From the NCBI RefSeq assembly GCF_001445655.1, contig NZ_LNBE01000003.1, positions 974,530 through 1,038,529 of the forward strand: DNA of 64,000 nt, in the 5' to 3' direction. A model generated the notes under the pieces. It ran no database searches. It was not told where the DNA came from and saw only the letters and a list, made by a program, of their open reading frames with translations. Position 1 is the stretch's first letter; each line of letters opens with the position of its first letter. Made by a program: the position numbers and the translations under genes. Shown in pieces: positions 33,019 through 40,601 of the stretch. The DNA comes from Streptomyces roseifaciens (lineage in GTDB: Bacteria > Actinomycetota > Actinomycetes > Streptomycetales > Streptomycetaceae).

Positions 33019-34305
33019 TCAGCGGACGGGCGCCGGAGGGCCGTCCGCGGGCAGGGGTTCCGCCGGGCGCAGCAGCAGTGCGCTGACGGCGGCGGAGACG
33101 GCGAGACCGGCTGCTGCCGCCGCCAGCGCCGTGCGGTCGCCCCACGCCGTCCAGGCCGCACCGAAGGCGAGCGAGCAGACGAAGCGGGCGGCCGCCTGCC
33201 CGGTCTGGACGACGGCGAGCCCGCTGCCGCGGACGGCCTCCGGAACGGCATCGGCCGTGGCGGCGGCCAGCACGCCGTCCGTGGCCGCGTAGAAGCCGCC
33301 GTGCAGGGCGAGCGCAGGCCACAGCAGGACGGGCGAGTCGCCGAGCGGGACGAGGAGCACGGCGTACGCCCCCAGGAGCGCGAGGTGGCCGCAGAGGAAC
33401 AGCCGCCGGCGGCCGAAGCGGTCGGCGACGGCCCCCAGGGGGACGGCCAGCAGGAGGAAGGTGGTGGCCGTCCCCAGCGGCAGGAGCGGGAACCAGGCCT
33501 CGGACAGGTCCAGTCGCCGCTGCAGCGTGAGGTACAGGAACGAGTCGCTGACGGTGGTCAGCCCCAGCAGCGCCGCACAGACGGTCAGCCTGCGGACCTC
33601 CGGGCGGCGCGAGACGGCCCGCAGGGGCGCCTTGCCCGCCGGTGTGCGGTGCCCGCGGGAGGCCGCGCGGCCGGGCACGAAGAGCAGGAGGACGAGTACG
33701 CCGAGGACGGCCACGCAGCCGCTCACGGTGAACACGGCGTCGTATCCGCCGGCCGCCGCTCGCAGGATGAGGAAGGCGGTCAGGGGACCGAGCAGCGCGC
33801 CCGCGGTGTCCATCGCACGGTGCACGCCGAAGGCCCGGCCCCGGCCGTCCGGTGCGCAGGCCAGCGAGATCATGGCGTCGCGGGGTGCGGTGCGCAGGCC
33901 CTTGCCCGTGCGGTCGGCAGCGAGCACGGCGCCGATCAGGGGCACGCTGTGCACGACGAGCAGCAGCGGCTTGCACAGGGCGGAGAGGCCGTAGCCGGCG
34001 GCGGCCACGGCTTTGTGGCCGCCCGGACCGCGGTCGGCGAACCTGCCGCCGACCAGCCGTACGAGCGCGCTGACGCCGTTGTGGATGCCGTCCAGGAAGC
34101 CGAAGCCCAGCGGCGACAGCCCGAGTTCGGCCACCAGGTAGAGCGGCAGGACTGCGGTGACCATCTCCGAGGAGACGTCCGTGACGAGGCTGACGGTGCC
34201 CAGGGCGAGCACGGTCGCGGGGACGGCGGCCCGCCGGCCGGGGGAGGGGGCCCGGCCGGCGGTGTCGGGGACGCCCGGGGCGGTGCGGCTGTCCGCGAGG
34301 TACAC
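33019..34305 (-). CDS. MFS transporter
   Basis: Major facilitator superfamily transporter, 428 residues, 12 predicted helices. The segment TDVSSEMVTAVLPLYLVAEL near residue 43 and GPGGHKAVAAAGYGLSALCK match a group often annotated as MFS efflux proteins. A motif A-like loop, GAVADRFGRRRLF, starts the second half. The substrate cannot be predicted. The GTG at 34305 lies two bases after the stop of the phosphoesterase gene, with no room for its own leader, so translation is coupled. The third operon gene is the anchored beta-propeller. It probably exports or imports a product of the secreted phosphoesterase, but this is speculation. Confidence 0.88.
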   Translation of the reverse strand: MYLADSRTAPGVPDTAGRAPSPGRRAAVPATVLALGTVSLVTDVSSEMVTAVLPLYLVAELGLSPLGFGFLDGIHNGVSALVRLVGGRFADRGPGGHKAVAAAGYGLSALCKPLLLVVHSVPLIGAVLAADRTGKGLRTAPRDAMISLACAPDGRGRAFGVHRAMDTAGALLGPLTAFLILRAAAGGYDAVFTVSGCVAVLGVLVLLLFVPGRAASRGHRTPAGKAPLRAVSRRPEVRRLTVCAALLGLTTVSDSFLYLTLQRRLDLSEAWFPLLPLGTATTFLLLAVPLGAVADRFGRRRLFLCGHLALLGAYAVLLVPLGDSPVLLWPALALHGGFYAATDGVLAAATADAVPEAVRGSGLAVVQTGQAAARFVCSLAFGAAWTAWGDRTALAAAAAGLAVSAAVSALLLRPAEPLPADGPPAPVR

Positions 34306-34307
34306 GG

Positions 34308-35204
34308 TCAGCTGTTCCAGATGCCGGTGATGTCCTTGGCTCCCGCTGCGTGCCCGGCGTGCGCCGTGCCGTACATGTCCTCGATGGTGCGCAGGACGTC
34401 GTAGTGGTTGTAGGTGGTGCCGGAGGTGGAACCCGCCTTGACGGGCTGTCCGTAGAAGACGGTCGGGATGCGGTTGCCGCTGAGCCTGTTGTCCTCGTCG
34501 AAGGTGATGAGGAGCAGGCTGTTGTGGGTCCTGGCCCAGTCCGCATAACCTTTGAGGTTGTTCTTCAGCCAGGTGTCGCCGGTGCCCACGGAGCAGTCGT
34601 GCATGTCACTGCAGAGGTTCGGCACGACGAAGGACACGGTCGGCAGCTTGCCGTAGTCGCCGGGGAAGGCGCTCATGGTGTGCGCGGTGCTGGTGGGCAC
34701 GTTACTGAAACCGAACCACGGGTTGTGCTTCTGCGCGTACTTGCCGCTCTTGCAGGTGGTGGATCCCTCGGCAGGCAGGGACTCGTTGTAGCTGGCCCAG
34801 GTCCTGCCCACGGCGACCAGTTCGGAGGCGAGGTTGGGCTCGTCGCTGAAGCCCGGGGTGACACAGCTGTCGTCGGTGACGCCCTGGGTGTCCCCGGAGA
34901 ACAGCGCGTAGTAGTTGGGCTGGCTGGGGTGCGTCTCGGCGTACGACGCGGTCAGACTGGCCCCTCCCGCGGCGAGGGAGTTGATGTAGGGAGCGCTGGA
35001 GCTGCCCATGACCTGGCCGTAGGCGTGGTTCTCGAAGACGACGACCACGACGTGGTCCGGGGTGGGCACGGCCGCCGCGGCGGAGGAGTGCGGGCCCCAC
35101 AGGCCGAGGGAGACGGCGGCGAGGCCGAAGGCCGTGGCCAGGGCGCCGAGGTGACGGCGGCGGGGGTGGCGCAGGGCGGGGGCGCGGGTGGGTGCGGCGG
35201 GCAC
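34308..35204 (-). CDS. Secreted phosphoesterase (acid phosphatase/phospholipase C-like)
   Basis: A 298-residue exported enzyme of the alkaline-phosphatase-like phosphoesterase family that includes bacterial non-haemolytic phospholipases C and acid phosphatases. The leader is basic (RHPRRRHLGALATAF) with a hydrophobic core and Ala-rich cleavage region. DHVVVVVFENHAYGQVMG at the mature N-terminus carries the E-N metal site of the family; YAETHPSQPNYYALFSG follows, and LLLITFDEDN holds further acidic ligands. The start is GTG 35204, with GGAGG six bases upstream; upstream in-frame starts would add an implausible Arg/Pro-rich extension. It is first in a three-gene operon. The substrate may be phosphomonoesters or phospholipids. 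Confidence 0.88.
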   Translation of the reverse strand: MPAAPTRAPALRHPRRRHLGALATAFGLAAVSLGLWGPHSSAAAAVPTPDHVVVVVFENHAYGQVMGSSSAPYINSLAAGGASLTASYAETHPSQPNYYALFSGDTQGVTDDSCVTPGFSDEPNLASELVAVGRTWASYNESLPAEGSTTCKSGKYAQKHNPWFGFSNVPTSTAHTMSAFPGDYGKLPTVSFVVPNLCSDMHDCSVGTGDTWLKNNLKGYADWARTHNSLLLITFDEDNRLSGNRIPTVFYGQPVKAGSTSGTTYNHYDVLRTIEDMYGTAHAGHAAGAKDITGIWNS

Positions 35205-35514
35205 GGTGTCCTCCGTACAGGCGGGCGGGCAGGCGGGTGCCTGCGGGGAAGGCGCTGGGCGGGGCGGCAGCCGGAGGGGCGTGAGGGAAATGTAGGGCGG
35301 CGCGCATGACATGTACACGCCTTCAAGGTGACGGCTTCGGGAACAACGCCCTGCGGAATGCGGCAGCCCGGCATGCGTGAGGGACGCGTTACGGGGGCTG
35401 TCCTGCGTGCGTACGGAGGGCTGTTCTGCGTACGCAGGGAGGGGCGTACGGCGTGTGCACGGAGTCGTCCTGCGTGCCGTGCGTTCCCCGCCGTGTGCGA
35501 TGTGCGGGCGCGCC
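35205..35514. other. 310-bp region without a gene
   Basis: Upstream of the phosphoesterase and downstream of the 95-aa gene. It holds a perfect 12-base palindrome, CTGCGTACGCAG (35426-35437), and several scattered CGTACGG and CTGCGTG words. No convincing promoter or RNA could be recognised. Confidence 0.5.
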
Positions 35515-35802
35515 TCAGGCGGCGGGCAGGCCCAGCAGTTTGCGTGCCATGTGCTGCGGTGTCTCGTCGTGTTCACGGGCGAGCGCGATGACCGCCCGGC
35601 ATGCGAGCTCGTTCACTCCGAAGCAGAGCGCTTCGGGGGAGACCCAGCGGGCCGCCTCGGCGCTTCTGTCGTGGTCGTCCTCGGCGCACGCCGCCACATA
35701 GACGGCGGCCGCCTCGAAGAGATTGCGCTGCCGCGCGGCGGGCGGCGGGGGCTCCGGCAACTGCCAGGCCTCCTCGATGCGCTTGCGGAGCTTGTCGAAC
35801 AC
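35515..35802 (-). CDS. Small hypothetical protein, 95 aa
   Basis: A 95-residue soluble protein, mostly helical. It starts FDKLRKRIEEAWQLPEPPPP, then an Ala-rich helix with a cluster of acidic residues (AACAEDDHDRSAEAARW), and ends in AREHDETPQHMARKLLGLP. No domain is recognised. The GTG at 35802 has AGGTGA seven bases upstream. It may be divergently transcribed from the MpaB-type oxygenase gene 101 bases away, with the promoter region between them. The frame has normal codon use for the window. Confidence 0.65.
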   Translation of the reverse strand: MFDKLRKRIEEAWQLPEPPPPAARQRNLFEAAAVYVAACAEDDHDRSAEAARWVSPEALCFGVNELACRAVIALAREHDETPQHMARKLLGLPAA

Positions 35803-35903
35803 CGATCGTCACCTGCCTCCGCGAGCGGTCCGGGCCGTGGTCGTTCAAGTGTGCCCGCCACCCGTAGAGTTGAACCTCCGACGAACGAAGGGGCGACCGC
35901 CGA

Positions 35904-36818
35904 GTGAAGCGCTACGACCGGCTCGAGGAGATCCGGCGAATGGATCCCGAGCGGGACTTCTTCAAGATCTACCGGATGATGGCGACCCTGGAGTTCCCCT
36001 GGGACATCACCCGCGCGTTGGAACTCGCCCTCTACAGGACCTACGCAGTGCCCAGTATCGGCCGCCTCCTGGCCGGGACGGGCGAGTTCCCCGACCGCAC
36101 GCAGAAGCGGTACGACGACACGGCCCTCCTGCTCGACGCCGTAGTGGAGCACGGATTCGACAGCGAGAGCGGCCGGTCGGCGATCCGCCGAATCAACCAG
36201 ATGCACCGCAGCTATGACATCAGCAACGACGACATGCGCTACGTCCTGTGCACCTTCGTCGTCATCCCGGGGAGGTGGGTCGACGCGTACGGCTGGCGCC
36301 GGTTCTCCGGACACGAGCGGCACGCCATAGCGGCGTACTACCGCACCCTCGGCAAGCACATGGGCATCCAGGACATCCCGGGGTCCTATGCGGAGTTCGA
36401 GCGCCACCTGGACGAGTACGAGGCCGAGCACTTCGGCTGGGACGAGGGCGGGCGGCGCGTGTCCGACGCCACGCTCGACCTGATGGCCTCCTGGTACCCG
36501 CGTCCGCTCGCCCCGCTCGTGCGCGGCGCGAGCCGGGCCCTGCTGGACGACTCCCTGCTGCGGGCCTTCCGCTACGAGCAGCCGCACCCCGCCACCCGCG
36601 CCCTTGTCCGGGGCGCCCTGCGGACCCGTGCCAAGGCCGTACGCCTCCTCCCGCCGCGCCGCGTCCCTCACTTCGTGCGCCAGAACCCCGAGATCAAGGG
36701 CTATCCCAACGGATACGCCGTTGCGGAGCTGGGCACGTTCCCGGGCGTCCGGCGAGGTGCGCGCCCCGGCTCCTGCCCGGTGCCGCACGGACGGGCCCCC
36801 TCAGATGCGGCGGAGTGA
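35904..36818 (+). CDS. MpaB/latex-clearing-type oxygenase (DUF2236)
   Basis: A 304-residue protein of the ER-bound oxygenase MpaB/rubber oxygenase (DUF2236) family, haem-dependent enzymes that include latex clearing protein. Matching segments: MMATLEFPWDITRALELALYR near residue 25, MRYVLCTFVVIPGRWVDAYG in the middle, FSGHERHAIAAYYRTLGKHMG with the conserved His, and GYAVAELGTFPG at the end. Most streptomycete members are uncharacterised. The start is GTG 35904 with AAGGGG about ten bases upstream. Its 3' end overlaps the convergent padR gene by 18 bases. No signal peptide is visible, so it is probably cytoplasmic; the substrate is unknown. Confidence 0.82.
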   Translation: MKRYDRLEEIRRMDPERDFFKIYRMMATLEFPWDITRALELALYRTYAVPSIGRLLAGTGEFPDRTQKRYDDTALLLDAVVEHGFDSESGRSAIRRINQMHRSYDISNDDMRYVLCTFVVIPGRWVDAYGWRRFSGHERHAIAAYYRTLGKHMGIQDIPGSYAEFERHLDEYEAEHFGWDEGGRRVSDATLDLMASWYPRPLAPLVRGASRALLDDSLLRAFRYEQPHPATRALVRGALRTRAKAVRLLPPRRVPHFVRQNPEIKGYPNGYAVAELGTFPGVRRGARPGSCPVPHGRAPSDAAE

Positions 36819-37328
36819 GCCGATCGTCTCGCGCAGCCAGGTCAGCTCCGCACGGCTGGTGGCGCGGGCGATGGTGAGCACGCCCCGCCGGAAGGGGTCC
36901 TCGATCTCCTCGGCGTGCAGCGGCCGGTCACCGGCGTAGAAGAAGCTCGCCGGCTGCTGGAGGAAGGCGAGCCGCCGTTCCAGGACGGCGGCCTGCCCCG
37001 CCGGTTCGCCCAGGTGGCGCAGGAACGCGAGCACCGTGAACCAGCGGTTCTCGTCCGTGATGTCGTTGTCGGCCGGCTCCGCGAGGCGGTGCCGCAGCTC
37101 CGCGCGGCCGTGCGCCGTCAGGGAGAGGACGTGCCGCGGGGCGGCTCCGGAGCCCGGCCGGGTCTCCCGGGCGAGCAGCCCCGCCGACTCCAGCCGCTTG
37201 ATCGCCGGATACAGCGAGCCCTCTGCCACGGGCTTGACGTGCCCGGTGAGCGCGGCGATGCGCTTGCGCAGCTCGTAGCCGTGCAGCGAGGCGTCGTAGA
37301 GGAATCCGAGGATGGCGAGTTCAAGCAT
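36801..37328 (-). CDS. PadR-family transcriptional regulator
   Basis: PadR-type winged-helix repressor, 175 residues. The N-terminal domain reads LELAILGFLYDASLHGYELR, then VAEGSLYPAIKRLESAGLL with the wing, characteristic of PadR; the C-terminal part is the helical dimerisation domain (AVLERRLAFLQQPASFFYAG). ATG 37328 is chosen; TTG 37340 would add four residues. It has no Shine-Dalgarno. It is divergent from the alpha/beta hydrolase gene (start 37430), and the intergenic region contains a perfect 18-base palindrome plus another half-site, so autoregulation and control of the hydrolase are likely. The 3' end overlaps the oxygenase gene end to end. Confidence 0.92.
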   Translation of the reverse strand: MLELAILGFLYDASLHGYELRKRIAALTGHVKPVAEGSLYPAIKRLESAGLLARETRPGSGAAPRHVLSLTAHGRAELRHRLAEPADNDITDENRWFTVLAFLRHLGEPAGQAAVLERRLAFLQQPASFFYAGDRPLHAEEIEDPFRRGVLTIARATSRAELTWLRETIGSLRRI

Positions 37329-37354
37329 GGCGGTATTCAACCCGACGGCCGGTG

Positions 37355-37388
37355 TACATCGCTATGGCGGTACATCGAGATCGATGTA
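37355..37388. promoter_or_regulatory. PadR-type operator: palindrome plus extra half-site
   Basis: TACATCGAGATCGATGTA (37371-37388) is a perfect inverted repeat with TACAT-N8-ATGTA spacing, the usual PadR operator form. A further half-site TACATCG starts at 37355, 16 bases before the first arm. It lies between the padR and hydrolase starts. Binding is inferred. Confidence 0.75.
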
Positions 37389-37429
37389 TGGTGATGATCC
37401 AGTACGGAATCGCTGGAGGGGAGAACGGC

Positions 37430-38200
37430 ATGCGACAGGCGGAGTTCGGATCCACGGGGGCCTGTGTGCGATGGACCGAGGCCTCCGGAGGCGGCCCCGC
37501 GCGGGTCTACCTCCACGGTCTGGGATCGGCCTCGGCCGTCTACCACGCGCACATCGCCGCCGCCGCAGCGCTGTCCGACCGGCGCTCGCTCTTTGTCGAC
37601 CTGCCGGGACACGGCATCAGCGACCGCCCCCTGGACTTCGGCTACACGCTCGAGGAGCACGCCGACGCGGTGGCGGCGGCCCTGTACTCGGCCGGGGTCA
37701 AGGGGGCCGAGGTCGTGGGCCACAGCATGGGCGGAAGCGTCGCCATCGTGCTCGCCGCGCGACGGCCCGAACTGGTCTCGCGGCTGGTCCTCGCCGAGGC
37801 CAACCTCGACCCCGACCCGCCCCGGACGGCCGGCAGCAGCGGCATCGCCTCCTACACGGAGGAAGGTTTCGTCCACGGCGGGGGATTCACGGACACCCTG
37901 CAGCGGGTCGGTCCGCTGTGGCGCGCGACGATGCGGCTCGCCGACCCCACCGCCCTGCACCGCAGCGCGATCGGCCTGGTGCGCGGGACCCGGCCGACGA
38001 TGCGCCGCCTGCTGCAGGAGATGACCATTCCGCGGACATACCTGATGGGGGAGCTCAGCGGTGAGCTGCCGGGGCGCGAGGAGCTGGAGGCCTCGGGAGT
38101 GGCCGTGGAGACCGTGCCCGGCGCCGGGCACAACATGATGTTCGACAACCCCGCCGCCTTCGTCGAAGCGGTCGCCGCACCGTCCCTCCTGCCCTCCTGA
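37430..38200 (+). CDS. Alpha/beta-hydrolase
   Basis: A 256-residue alpha/beta-hydrolase fold enzyme. RVYLHGLGSASAVY near residue 25 gives the oxyanion region, VDLPGHGISDRP follows, VVGHSMGGS is the nucleophile elbow with the Ser near residue 103, and GAGHNMMFDNP supplies the catalytic His near residue 240. The substrate cannot be read. The ATG at 37430 has GGAGGGG upstream at good spacing; longer in-frame starts would run through the operator. It is divergent from padR, so it is probably derepressed by an inducer such as a phenolic compound, the class often sensed by PadR proteins; this is inference. Confidence 0.9.
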   Translation: MRQAEFGSTGACVRWTEASGGGPARVYLHGLGSASAVYHAHIAAAAALSDRRSLFVDLPGHGISDRPLDFGYTLEEHADAVAAALYSAGVKGAEVVGHSMGGSVAIVLAARRPELVSRLVLAEANLDPDPPRTAGSSGIASYTEEGFVHGGGFTDTLQRVGPLWRATMRLADPTALHRSAIGLVRGTRPTMRRLLQEMTIPRTYLMGELSGELPGREELEASGVAVETVPGAGHNMMFDNPAAFVEAVAAPSLLPS

Positions 38201-38270
38201 CCCTCCCTCCTGCTTTTCCGTCCCTCCGGACCCTGCCGACCCCTGTCGCCCCTGCTGCCTTGGTGACTCC

Positions 38271-38924
38271 TCAGCCGCGGGCCGCCGCGTGCGGCTCCGG
38301 CCCATCCGTCCGGGTCGCCAGCACCAGGAAACGGGTGTCTTCATCCGTGTACGAGTCCAGGTGCCAGCCGCCGCGCGCCAGCAGGGGGCGCAGGTTGGGC
38401 TCGGCGCGCTCGTCGTCGGGCGTCACCTGACGGCCGTGGCGGGCGGCGAGCGCGGCACGCCCGACGGGGTGGAAGAGCGCGAGCCGCCCGCCGGGCCGTA
38501 CGACGCGGGCCAGCTCCTGCAGGCCCGCCACCAGGTCCGCCAGGTGCGAGATGAGACCCGCGGCGAAGACGGCGTCGACCGAACCGTCGCGCAGCGGCAG
38601 CGTGGTGACGTCGGCCAGGAGCAGTTGCCCGTCGTGATGCCGGCCCGCCCGCACGGCGGCGTCCAGCATCGCGGGCGTGAGGTCCGCGCCGAGCACGACG
38701 CCCCGCGGGCCGACCGCGGCGCGCAGGGCCGGAAGCGCCCGCCCGGTACCGCACCCCGCGTCCAGGACCGCATCGCCGCGGCGCAGCCCGAGATCGGCGA
38801 CGGCGGCGTCGTAGGCGGGTCCGTCACCGGGGAAGCGGGCGTCCCAGTCGCCCGCCCGCTCGGTGAAGAACTCCTGCACGTGGGCGGGATCCCGCCACTG
38901 TTCCTTGGTCGTTTGCTGTGCCAT
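38271..38924 (-). CDS. Class I SAM-dependent methyltransferase
   Basis: A 217-residue SAM-dependent methyltransferase of the methyltransferase 11/ubiE-like type. Motif I is VLDAGCGTGRALP near residue 53, the acidic ribose-binding Asp is in GVVLGADLTP, and motif IV is around GSVDAVFAAGLISH. The start LARVVRPGGRLALFHP matches motif V-VI. The substrate is unknown. ATG 38924 gives MAQQTTKEQW; a GTG at 38957 would add 11 residues. It converges with the hydrolase gene; the 70-base gap contains only a C-rich tract. It faces the roadblock gene divergently. Confidence 0.87.
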   Translation of the reverse strand: MAQQTTKEQWRDPAHVQEFFTERAGDWDARFPGDGPAYDAAVADLGLRRGDAVLDAGCGTGRALPALRAAVGPRGVVLGADLTPAMLDAAVRAGRHHDGQLLLADVTTLPLRDGSVDAVFAAGLISHLADLVAGLQELARVVRPGGRLALFHPVGRAALAARHGRQVTPDDERAEPNLRPLLARGGWHLDSYTDEDTRFLVLATRTDGPEPHAAARG

Positions 38925-39049
38925 GTCCCCATCATGTGCCAACTTGCGCACGGACACGTGCCGACGGGCCGGGACGGGTTGCCGACGGCACGCGGGTGAG
39001 CAAGGCTGGCACGGCAGTTACGGGGAACAGCCGAACGGGGAGGCGGGAC

Positions 39050-39436
39050 ATGGCAGTCGGCAAGGGGCTCGACTGGATGCTGGACGACCTGACCGAGCGC
39101 ATCGAGCACATACGGCACGCACTGGTGCTCTCCAACGACGGGCTGGTGACGGGGGCCAGTGCGAGCCTGCAGCAGGAGGACGCCGAGCACCTGGCCGCGG
39201 TCGCGTCGGGGCTGCACAGCCTCGCGAAGGGCACGGGACGTCAGTTCGGGGCGGGCCGGGTGCGGCAGACGATGGTCGAGTTCGACGAAGGCGTGCTGTT
39301 CGTGACGGCCGCGGGCGACGGCAGCTGTCTGTGCGTCCTCGGGGGAGCGGAGGCCGACATCGGCCAGATCGGCTACGAGATGACGCTGCTGGTCAACCGT
39401 GTCGGCGAGCACCTGGGCGTCGAGGCCAGGCAGTAG
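39050..39436 (+). CDS. Roadblock/LC7-domain protein (CvnB-like), alone
   Basis: A 128-residue roadblock/LC7 protein, the kind that regulates Ras-like GTPases. It starts GLDWMLDDLTERIEHIRHAL and contains LVLSNDGLVTGASASLQQED and MVEFDEGVLFVTAAGDGSCL, the usual pattern of the second gene (cvnB) in streptomycete conservons. In those operons it is flanked by a sensor kinase, a DUF742 gene and a GTPase gene; here none of them is adjacent, so it is an orphan. The ATG at 39050 has GGAGG at six-base spacing. A GTPase partner may lie elsewhere. Confidence 0.88.
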   Translation: MAVGKGLDWMLDDLTERIEHIRHALVLSNDGLVTGASASLQQEDAEHLAAVASGLHSLAKGTGRQFGAGRVRQTMVEFDEGVLFVTAAGDGSCLCVLGGAEADIGQIGYEMTLLVNRVGEHLGVEARQ

Positions 39437-39460
39437 GCGGGGCGGGGGAGCGAGGTAGCA

Positions 39461-39486
39461 GGCGAGGCGCGTCGGCGAGGCGCGTC
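39461..39486. repeat. Tandem 13-bp repeat downstream of the roadblock gene
   Basis: Two exact units GGCGAGGCGCGTC (39461-39473 and 39474-39486) followed by a partial third unit (GACGAGG). It lies in the 151-base gap between the roadblock gene and the next gene. A DnaA-box-like TTATCCACA follows at 39495-39503 but is isolated. Confidence 0.6.
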
Positions 39487-39539
39487 GACGAGGGTTATCC
39501 ACAGGGCGGGCGGGCTGTCGTACTCCGCCGCTATCGTCG

Positions 39540-39562
39540 TCACTGTCAGTAATCGACAGTGA
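39540..39562. promoter_or_regulatory. 8-bp inverted repeat, possible operator
   Basis: TCACTGTC, AGTAATC, GACAGTGA: a perfect 8-base dyad with a 7-base centre, 25 bases upstream of the ATG at 39588. The position suits an operator over the promoter or leader of the downstream gene. The binding protein is unknown; the downstream product itself is DNA-binding-like and could act on it. Confidence 0.5.
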
Positions 39563-39587
39563 TCGGGCGATGACGGGGGAGGGTTCC

Positions 39588-40574
39588 ATGGCGGTGCAGG
39601 AATGCCGGGAGCGGAGCGCGACGGCCACGGTGGCCTGTGGGAGGGCGGCGCGGGAGCTTGGCCTGAAGTCCCGCGAATTCGAACTGGCCGTGCAGCTGGG
39701 CCATGTGCGGACGGTGTCAGCTCCCGGCGGGAGGCCGCGGGTCACGCGGGAAGAGATCGAACGACACCGTTCCGGCGAGGGCTTCCCCGAGTCGCTGCGC
39801 AACCGCCTGTGGGCGGTGGGCACGGCCGAGGCCGCCCAGCTGATGGGGGTGAGCCCCGCTCGCTTCGCACGCCTTGCCAAAGCGGGCTGCTTCGCCCCCG
39901 TGAGGTTCTACGTCAATCGCTACCGGGCGGTGGTCTGGCACTATCTGGCCGCCGACCTCGTGGAGTTCGCCGACGCCAACCCCGAGCTCCTCACGGGGCG
40001 CACGCCTCCCGGGCTCCGCCTGGAGCTGGAGGGGCGTGACGACCAGCGGGCCCGGAGCTGGCGCACCCGGCGGCTCGGCCAGCTGACCGGGCGGACGGCG
40101 GACCCCTGGGAGCAGGCGGCGGCCGTCGCAGCCGTGCTCGCCCCCGACCAGCTGGCGGATGCCGTGCCCGACCCGTACGAGCGGGCGTACGTCAGTGCGC
40201 TGCGCCCGGACCTCGCCGGGATCCGCTCGGACTCGGCGGCGGCGCGGGAGGTCATCGAGAGGGTGACGCTCGCCGTCGACGCCGACGAGATCGGGCGCCA
40301 CCGGGAACGGCTCGCCCTGGCCCTGGCCGCAGCCCGGGAGGCCCGGACGGCTCCGAGGCCCGATGGGCATGAGCCCGCGGGTCCCGCGCGGGAGCCGGAC
40401 GGGGGTGTGCGGGAGGAGGGCCGGTCGGACCACCTCGCGGCGGGACCGGGACCGGGGCCGGAGCAGGAGCGGGAGCCGAAGGGGACGGCGGGGGACCAGG
40501 AGGCCGGGCGGGACCGGGAGGAGGCTCCGGCCGGTTTGCGGGCGTGGCTGCGCCGGCTGCGGCGCATCGCATGA
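39588..40574 (+). CDS. Uncharacterised actinobacterial protein with DNA-binding-like N-terminal half (DUF6397-like)
   Basis: A 328-residue protein. The N-terminal part contains two MerR/excisionase-like helical units (RAARELGLKSREFELAVQLG near residue 17 and GTAEAAQLMGVSPARFARLA near residue 80), each followed by a short strand, suggesting DNA binding. The middle is Ala-rich helical. The C-terminal 80 residues are low-complexity and charged (Glu, Pro, Gly, Arg), with a basic end (LRAWLRRLRRIA). It resembles streptomycete proteins filed under DUF6397, from memory; no function is established. The ATG at 39588 follows GGGAGGG; an ATG at 39570 is less well placed. An inverted repeat (39540-39562) lies directly upstream. 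Confidence 0.7.
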   Translation: MAVQECRERSATATVACGRAARELGLKSREFELAVQLGHVRTVSAPGGRPRVTREEIERHRSGEGFPESLRNRLWAVGTAEAAQLMGVSPARFARLAKAGCFAPVRFYVNRYRAVVWHYLAADLVEFADANPELLTGRTPPGLRLELEGRDDQRARSWRTRRLGQLTGRTADPWEQAAAVAAVLAPDQLADAVPDPYERAYVSALRPDLAGIRSDSAAAREVIERVTLAVDADEIGRHRERLALALAAAREARTAPRPDGHEPAGPAREPDGGVREEGRSDHLAAGPGPGPEQEREPKGTAGDQEAGRDREEAPAGLRAWLRRLRRIA

Positions 40575-40600
40575 CGCCCGGCCGGACCGGGCCCCGGGCG
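40575..40600. terminator. Inverted repeat between convergent genes
   Basis: CGCCCGG (40575-40581) pairs with CCGGGCG (40594-40600) around 12 bases that can themselves pair. It fills the gap between the stop of the gene ending at 40574 and tesB (stop 40602) and may serve both directions. Confidence 0.55.
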
Positions 40601-40601
40601 C

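Noticed and set aside
35426..35437. Perfect palindrome CTGCGTACGCAG
   Set aside because: Twelve-base palindromes are frequent in sequence this GC-rich, and it has no promoter-like neighbours or regulator gene beside it.
39495..39503. TTATCCACA, a DnaA-box match
   Set aside because: It is a single copy with no second box, no dnaA, dnaN or other origin genes and no AT-rich unwinding region, so an origin is not supported. A one-mismatch relative near 55436 is also isolated.
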